Below, in pieces: positions 57,353 through 64,000 of a stretch of DNA of 64,000 nucleotides (position 1 is the stretch's first letter; each line of letters opens with the position of its first letter). A program made the translations under genes and the position numbers. The DNA is from Paroedura picta (Eukaryota > Chordata > Lepidosauria > Squamata > Gekkonidae), in assembly GCF_049243985.1 (NCBI RefSeq), contig NC_135381.1, forward strand, positions 16,417,345-16,481,344, given 5' to 3'. Under the pieces are notes generated by a model. It did no database searches and was not told where the DNA came from. It saw nothing but the letters and a program-made list of their open reading frames with translations.

Positions 57353-57543
57353 GAGCTGCCAACCTTCAGGCAGGGCCTGGAGGTCTCCTGGAGTTACAAT
57401 GAGACCCCAGGTGGCACCGATCAGTTCAGTCGGTGAAAATGGCTGCTTTGGAGCATGGACTCTATGGCATCACATCCCTGCCAAGCATCCTTCCCAGGTT
57501 CCATCCCCAATCTCCTGGAATTTCCCAACCCAGAGTTGGCAAA
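57353..57543. mobile_element. MITE H, copy 2
   Basis: Starts GAGCTGCCAACCTTCAGGCA and ends CAACCCAGAGTTGGCAA, so ends are inverted. Internal GGAGTTACAATGAGACCCCA and GAAAATGGCTGCTTTGGAGC mirror 31317-31460. Confidence 0.65.
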
Positions 57544-57549
57544 CGAAGC

Positions 57550-59242
57550 CTCACGATCTCAGGGATCCTGAGTACATTGATATTCTCCCCCCCCCCCCAT
57601 TACAAAACCTGAGCCTCTGGGGTTCTTCCGGGATCTTCATTGAAACTAGGCTTTCCTGTGCGGCTGAGGTAAAAGGGGGGCAGCTAAAAATGGGGAGGGG
57701 ACAACTTATTTGTAAAAGGAAGACTGCAAAACCCATCTTCTGCAACATTGCAATGAACAAATCCCTTCATTGTGAGCAACGGGATAGAATCCAAAAAAAT
57801 CCAAAAATTGCACATCGTTTAACACAGAGCAGGTTGGTACTGTATATTTTTTATTTATTAATATACCACATTATTGAGCAACAAGCTATATGCATTTCAA
57901 ATCAATTTCTTACATGTGAAAGCCCAACCTTTCTGCAAGCCTCCAACAGAGTCTCTTCTCCCAACTTACCATAGTTCACTTTTCCTGGCCAGGTGAAAGT
58001 TGCAACCCGCCTTGGAGTCCCAACCCATAGTTCAAGAATTGCTGTATTAGAAAATCAACTGAAGGCTGGATTTTCCTCCCCATCCCCAACTCCAGAGTGC
58101 TGCAAGTTACATCTGAGATAGGGGTCACCTTTCCTATTGCATGGTCATCCATCCCACCATTTTGTTGGCACTTTTTAAAAAGCTGAACAGAAATGAGAAT
58201 GGGAAAGAAGAAAGGTGAATGTGATCAGGTAACAATGCCGTATCTCTGTGACTTCCCTGAAAACACAAATCATCTTGTAGTACCTTTGGGTAGCAAGAAG
58301 CGGAGTACCAAAAAACAGTTCTTAAATACTGATGATTTTATTGTGGAGGAGACATTTGGAGCCAAAGCCTTCTTAGATGCATGGAGTGTTTCAACGTGAC
58401 ATTTCATGTGCTGAATATAACACTGGACATTTGACATAGTGGAGTCTGGTGAAAGCTGCTGCCATCCTAAATGCAGAGGTCTTTCAAGTAAGATTCTTTA
58501 TCATTTTCACTGCAGCGGACCAAAGAATCACAGTTCTACTGGCTCTCAAAGGGCTCTCTGGGTGTCACGAAAGCACCCTCTGCTGGTCATCGCCAGAATT
58601 TACCATAATAAAACAACCTGCTATTTTGTCTATTTGTGGAAGGGCAGCAAATTCGCTAATAGGAGGTTTGCCCAAAGCAAAAAAGAGGAGACTGACAGAG
58701 TTAATTGAATGGCAAGAAGCGACATGAGCAAAACAAGCTCATTAATTTAATCAACTCAAGATTTCCCCAGGATCTTGACAGACCATTCCCAAAGGACTTT
58801 AAGTGAATTTGCTTATTCCTTCTATTTTAAATCATACCTATATTGGGAGTGGATTTAAATTTATTGGGAGTGGGTTTAAATGCTGCATGTTCATTTATGG
58901 GTTTGAGTTCGGTGGGTGGGTGGATAGGATTTCAAGTGACAAAAATACATTTTAATTATTATTACATCATATTTTTATCATTTGTGAACCAACTTGGCCA
59001 TTAATGGAAAGGCAGCACAAGGTTTCTTGAAATAAATGTATATAAACTGGAAAGTGCCCAGAATCTTTAGATTTCCCTCTCAAAACAGCATTAATTGCTA
59101 TAGCTTTGATACTGATCATCTTCTGTGAATCAACTGCACCAAGCATGGCTAGAGAAAGGGAGGAAGAAGGGGGGGAGCTGAACAAAGCGATCAATGAGTA
59201 CCTGACCATGCGCTGAACTATGTTGACCTTCCTGAGAACATG
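57550..59242. other. CABP1 intron 1, nothing recognised
   Basis: No exon or named repeat. Open frames of 68-92 codons near 58.2-58.7 kb lack family motifs. Confidence 0.4.
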
Positions 59243-59250
59243 TTTTAGTT

Positions 59251-59368
59251 CAGAGGTAGTCAACCGGTGGTCCACCATGAACTACAATTCCCATGAGCCC
59301 CTGCCAGCATTTGCTGGCAGGGGTTCATGGGAATTGTAGTCCATGAACATCTGGAGGACCACAGGTTT
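59251..59368. mobile_element. Palindromic hAT-type MITE, degenerate copy
   Basis: CAGAGGTAGTCAACCGGTGG, ACTACAATTCCCATGAGCCC and its inverse GGTTCATGGGAATTGTAGTC. The right terminus is shortened (ends CCACAGG). Same family as 4081 and 51679 but older. Confidence 0.8.
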
Positions 59369-59418
59369 AGTTTTCCAATGCCGCAGCAAATGTTCCTGTT
59401 GAATAGCTCATCTCTAGA

Positions 59419-59608
59419 TTCAAGTGGGTAGCCATGTTGGTTTGAGGTAGCACAACAAAAATAGAGTCCAATAGCACCTTTAAGACCAACAAAGATTTAT
59501 TCAAGGTGTGAGCTATTGAGTGCATGAGTCTGAGGAAGAGTGCACGCACTCGAAAGCTCACACCTCGAATAGATCTTTGTTGGTCTTAAAGGTGCTATTG
59601 GACTCTAC
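59419..59608. mobile_element. Fold-back repeat (GTAGCCGTGTTGGTCTG family), full copy
   Basis: GTGGGTAGCCATGTTGGTTT ... AGTCCAATAGCACCTTTAAG mirrored by CTTAAAGGTGCTATTGGACT. Arms pair almost perfectly. Confidence 0.75.
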
Positions 59609-59951
59609 TTAGGACACCTCTAGTTTCATCAAAGCAACTTAAACATTGCAGGAAGGGCAGACTGAAGAGACATGAACAGCACATGCTTCTGATCTTTCCA
59701 CCTGTGCTGTGATTTCTACCACCCCAAGTGATAGGATCATAGAATCGGTTTCCTTGTCAGAGCACAGCCCCACGAAAATCCTGGAGTATTTGTAATATTA
59801 ATGACTGTAGTATTTGAGGGTAAGGATAGAACAAGCAGAAAACCAAACAGCCTGTCAAAGCAGAATCCATTTTGTAGAATAAAATAGCACATAGTTGTAG
59901 CTTACTTAAGTTTGGAAATCTAGCTCTTTTGTGCTTTGCTAATCCAGGACT

Positions 59952-60229
59952 CTTGTGGCGCTGAGTGGTAAAGCAGCCGACATGCTGTCTGAAGCTCTGA
60001 CCATGAGGCTGGGAGTTCAATTCCCAACAGCCGGCTCAAGGTTGACTCAGCCTTCCATCATTCCGAGGTCGGTAAAATGAGTAACCAGTTTGTTGGGGGG
60101 TAAAATGGTAATGATTAGGGAAGGGAATGGCAAACCACCCTGTATTGAGTCTGCCAAGAAAGCGCTAGAGGGCGTCACCCCAAAGGTCAGACATGACCCG
60201 GTGCTTGCACAGGGGATACCTTTACCTTT
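59952..60229 (+). mobile_element. Sauria SINE, complete, with 11-bp TSD
   Basis: tRNA-derived head (GGTAAAGCAGCCGACATGCT ... GGGAGTTCAATTCCCAACAG), body CAGCCTTCCATCATTCCGAG, GGTCGGTAAAATGAGTAACC, and tail GTCAGACATGACCCGGTGCT ... GGGGATACCTTTACCTTT. The flanks AATCCAGGACT (59941-59951 and 60230-60240) are identical. Known: a squamate-wide SINE whose 3' end is thought to be recognised by BovB machinery, present in the same window. Confidence 0.95.
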
Positions 60230-60240
60230 AATCCAGGACT

Positions 60241-61560
60241 AGAGAGGGTTTCCCAGTGTGATCTCCGAGAGGTAGCAATTTCTTGCCACACATAACCGTT
60301 TGTGACTACCCAATATATTTTATTTAAGTTGGGCTTTCGGTCAAAAATCCACTCCCAATATAGGTATGATTTAAAATAGAAGGAAAAATGGCTGCATGCA
60401 TTTACTCTGGATTTACTTCAAGATCAGCAACTGGAGGCACCAAGTGGGCTCTTTGTGGAGCTTGTGAGGAGGTGCAACCTTGATTCCCTCCATAAATTCC
60501 TAGCTGCTGACCAAGGCTTCATGCTGTAGAAAACCTTCAAGCCAAGGATGCTGGAGCCCTGACTTTTGTTCTATTTTGTTCTGCTATTTTGTTTTATTGG
60601 AATTGTGTTCTAGTGCAATTGGCCATGTTTTTTTAAAAAAGGCAGAGGAAGGTTGCAAGGGTAGGGGACAGAAGTGATGCTTAGGGGTGGGGTTGGAGCA
60701 AGGGTGGGGAAAACACAACTGGGGACTACCCAAGTTTTCCTGATTCGCGGGGCCCAGCCCTAACATAGACCCTGATGTATCCCATGGCAAAAAATGGAAG
60801 GTGGATTTCTCCACGTTCCCTTGCTACAAGGCAACTGAGGGGGAATCCGGCCAGCCCTGGGACACCACTGGAAAGCGCCTGATTCCATGTGGAACTGGGG
60901 GTGGGAGGGAAAGGACACGAACAAATAGTGATCGGAACCTAATTGGTCATGCGGAAACAGTCCCGAGCCTAGCTACTAGCGCCCTACAGATCACTTGTGT
61001 TTCTGCATCTTGTATATACTTTGCCTAATTGTGTGGCAGAGTTGGTCACGTTCATGATAAGAAACAAACACATGCGCAGCAAGACACGAAGCAAAACAAC
61101 AGATTGGCCAGCCTTTAGCATATGATTTTTTAAATCTCAAAAGTAATTCCTATTGAAATGAGGACACAACATGCCCAGCCAAACTAATAAAACAAATATC
61201 TGCCAACGACAACACTTGTCAAATAGCATTGCAGAACTTCACCAAAAACAAAACAAAGTCAGATGGAGAGAGCTTGTCCTCTTTGGGAAAAGCAGGGCAC
61301 ATGTTTGCGTAAATAATTAATCCCCTTGTAAATGAAGCCAAAAGTGGAATTCAGAAAAGATTTATTGGCTGGATTTTTGTCTTCCATAATCCTTTTGAAG
61401 CTGGAGACCTTTTTGAAAAACATGAATCAGGAAAATCTGTCATTTCGAGGAGCATGGTTTGTTGATCGCAGGATCGTAGTGGTTATCTTAGAGGTATCTG
61501 CTCTTCTTTGCCTTTGATTTCTTAAGCCAAACAATGGTAGATGAATCAAATCTAGCTTAG
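60241..61560. other. CABP1 intron 1 with a block shared with 19.2 kb
   Basis: 60782-60845 resembles 19235-19295. Otherwise no gene or named repeat. Confidence 0.45.
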
Positions 61561-61568
61561 TAGAGGCA

Positions 61569-63102
61569 GTTACTGACCTGGAGCCAGACATCCTGGAATG
61601 TGAAGTCAAATGGGCCTTAGGAAGTCTGAGCAACAATAAAGCTAGTGGTAGTGACAGCATTCCAGTTGAACTATTCAAAATCTTAAAGGACGATGCAGTA
61701 AAAGTGCTACACTCAATATGCCAGCAAATTTGGAAAACTCAACAATGGCCACAGGATTGGAAAAGGTCAGTTTACATTCCAATCCCAAAGAAGGGCAATG
61801 CCAAAGAATGTTCAAACTACCGCACCATCGCACTAATTTCTCATGCTAGCAAAGTTATGCTTAAAATCCTACAAGCTAGGCTCCAGCAATATGTGGACCG
61901 AGAACTTCCAGAAGTACAGGCAGGATTTCGAAGAGGCAGAGGAACTAGAGATCAAATTGCCAACATACGCTGGATCATGGAGAAAGCTAGGGAGTACCAG
62001 AAGAACGTCTACTTCTGCTTCATTGACTATGCTAAAGCCTTTGATTGTGTGGAGCACAACAAATTGTGGCAAGTTCTTAAAGAGATGGGAATACCAGAGC
62101 ATCTTATTTGTCTCTTGAGAAATTTATATGCAGGTCAAGAAGCAACAGTGAGAACTGAACATGGAATCACTGACTGGTTCAAAATTGAGAAAGGAGTTCG
62201 GCAAGGCTGTATACTGTCGCCTTGCCTATTTAACTTGTATGCAGAGCACATCATGAGAAATGCGGGATTAGAGGAGTCACAAATTGGGATCAAGATTGCA
62301 GGGAGAAATATCAACAACCTCAGATATGCAGATGATACCACTCTAATGGCAGAAAGTGAAGAGGAACTAAAGAGCCTGTTGATGCGGGTGAAGGAGGAGA
62401 GTGCCAAAGTTGGCTTGAAACTCAACATCAAGAAAACAAAGATCATGGCATCCGGCCCTCTCAATTCCTGGCAAATAGAAGGGGAAGAAATGGAGATAGT
62501 GACAGATTTTATTTTCCTGGGCTCCAAGATCACTGCAGATGGGGACTGCAGCAAAGAAATTAAAAGACGCTTGCTCCTGGGGAGGAAAGCTATGGCAAAT
62601 CTAGACAGCATCCTAAAAAGCAGAGACATCACCCTGCCAACAAAAGTGCGTTTAGTCAAGGCTATGGTCTTCCCAGTTGCAATGTATGGCTGCGAAAGTT
62701 GGACCATAAGGAAGGCCGAGCGTCAAAGAATTGAGGCTTTTGAACTCTGGTGCTGGAGAAGACTCTTGCGAGTCCCTTGGACTGCAAGGCGAACAAACCA
62801 GTCAGTCCTAGAGGAGATCAGCCCTGACTGCTCTTTAGAAGGCCAGATCCTGAAGATGAAACTCAAATATTTTGGCCACCTCATGAGAAGGAAGGACTCC
62901 CTGGAGAAGAGCCTAATGCTGGGAGAGATCGAGGGCAAAAGAAGAAGGGGACGACAGAGAATGAGGTGGATGGATGGAGTCACTGAAGCAGTAGGTGCAA
63001 ACTTAAATGGACTCCGGGGAATGGTAGAGGACAGGAAGGCCTGGAGGATCATTGTCCATGCGGTCGCGATGGGTCGGACACGACTTCGCACATAACAACA
63101 AA
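61569..63102 (+). mobile_element. BovB (RTE) LINE, 5' truncated, open RT frame
   Basis: 1.53 kb. Begins inside the ORF at VTDLEPDILECEVKWALGSL and stays open for 508 codons to TAA at 63093-63095. RT blocks: WKRSVYIPIPKKGNAKECSN, YRTIALISHASK, FIDYAKAFDCVEHNKLW, GVRQGCILSPCLFNLY, and catalytic NNLRYADDTTL. C-terminal zinc-ribbon-like and basic part (FELWCWRRLLRVPWTARR, RRRGRQRMRW) to TRLRT, then ACAACA. The endonuclease half is lost. TSD AGAGGCA at 61562-61568 and 63103-63109. As recalled, it is strikingly close to ruminant BovB, consistent with the known horizontal spread. Confidence 0.96.
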
Positions 63103-63404
63103 AGAGGCATTTCAAGAGATCTTCCTTTCCTCAATGCTGCTGTAGTAATGGGCCCATGTCCCTCCCCCACAAACTACATATCCCAGAGCTCTCTGCAAGA
63201 GAATTCATTTAACCAGTTTTAATATATACACATACTCATACCATAGGTACTTGGCAAATGTGGAAGGTGCTTTTACAAGCTTAGTTAGGGTGAGCTTCTG
63301 TGCTTCCCACAAATTTACTACATCTCTGCAATTTTTAAGATGGTGCTTCATCCCCCTCTGGATTAGCTTTCATGCAGAGGTTCTACCTGTAACACTAGTG
63401 CCAT

Positions 63405-63742
63405 TTTTAAAATTATTAATAAATAATTTGATTTATATCCTGGCATTCCCATAACCGGCTCTTGGTGGGTAACAAAGTTATAAATCCCAGAATAAAATCG
63501 TTCCCCATAAAAACATAGTCCATAAAAACATAGTCCACACCTGACAGTAGAATAAAATGCCTTCCCCACCCCTGCTTAACACAATGCATACAAGCACCTC
63601 AGGGGGTTAATAGGGAGTAATGTGTCAACCCCATTATCTTGTTGGCTGGGGAGGGGGGCAGATCTTAACTGCCCTGGCCTCAACCAAACACCTGGCGGAT
63701 GTGCTCTATCTTGCAGGCCCTATGTAACTGTGCGAGCTCTGT
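63405..63742 (-). mobile_element. L2-type LINE 3' region fragment
   Basis: TTGATTTATATCCTGGCATT, then AAACACCTGGCGGATGTGCT and CTTGCAGGCCCTATGTAACT align with 45440-45500 and 29020-29060. Confidence 0.6.
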
Positions 63743-63744
63743 CA

Positions 63745-63828
63745 GGGCTCTTCTGAGCCGGCTGCTGGGATTGAACCAGCCTCATGGTCAGAGCTTCAGA
63801 CAGCATGTCGGCTGCCTTACCACCCTGC
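63745..63828 (-). mobile_element. Sauria SINE 5' fragment
   Basis: Minus strand reads the head of the copy at 59952: GGTAAGGCAGCCGACATGCT, GAAGCTCTGACCATGAGGCT, CAATCCCAGCAGCCGGCTCA. Body and tail missing. Confidence 0.85.
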
Positions 63829-64000
63829 ATAGCTTCTTCTTTTCATGTAGAAGCTCCCAAGTAAAGTAGAGGCATGCAACACTGTTCCTGAGGGGGGAAA
63901 TTCATGTGGAAAAAGGCCCCATGTTGATGTTGACATGGATTTTTGAAAAGTGCTGTTCTTTGACACAAGATGTTAACCCTTCCTGCAACCCCAGGTCTAC

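Noticed and set aside
57261-57974. 237-codon plus frame in CABP1 intron 1.
   Set aside because: Overlaps MITE H; the remainder is low in coding character and has no motif.
59952-60030. Candidate tRNA gene.
   Set aside because: It is the head of a Sauria SINE with TSD; no cloverleaf acceptor stem.

Overview
The window looks like a squamate reptile (lizard or snake) autosomal locus. The evidence is a Sauria-type tRNA SINE with a perfect 11-bp target-site duplication (TSD), four BovB (RTE) LINE copies, CR1 and L2-type LINE debris, MIR-like SINEs and 5S-derived SINEs. The gene order and strands (RNF10 +, POP5 -, CABP1 +) match, from memory, human chromosome 12q24.

1-10.4 kb holds the 3' part of RNF10: 15 coding exons, about 690 codons, to the stop at 10229 and two poly(A) signals. 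All exons join in frame. One intron uses a GC donor. Upstream exons lie left of the window.

10.4-14.2 kb should hold POP5 on the minus strand. The start exon, a CCAAT-rich promoter and a last exon with a strong acceptor are present. The internal exons are not found in the 0.8 kb between them and the C-terminus is diverged, so the copy looks partly deleted or decayed, or mis-assembled.

14.2-49.2 kb is about 35 kb of intergenic DNA with no recognisable host gene. It is filled with two solo LTRs, three short BovB 3' ends, CR1, L2 and MIR pieces, hAT and pogo-like nonautonomous elements, and microsatellites.

49.2-64 kb starts with a CpG island and the first exon of long-form CABP1 (caldendrin), 177 codons ending at a clean donor at 50526/50527. 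The rest is CABP1 intron 1, with a 1.5-kb BovB copy carrying an open reverse-transcriptase frame.

The most striking structure is an inverted duplication. About 825 bp at 37740-38566 is nearly identical to the reverse complement of 54398-55228. The arms flank the CABP1 promoter and exon 1. Nested repeats suggest the right arm is the source, with one breakpoint in a CR1. A later hAT insertion sits only in the left arm, and the right arm keeps the empty site. All identities are by-eye estimates; no search was run.
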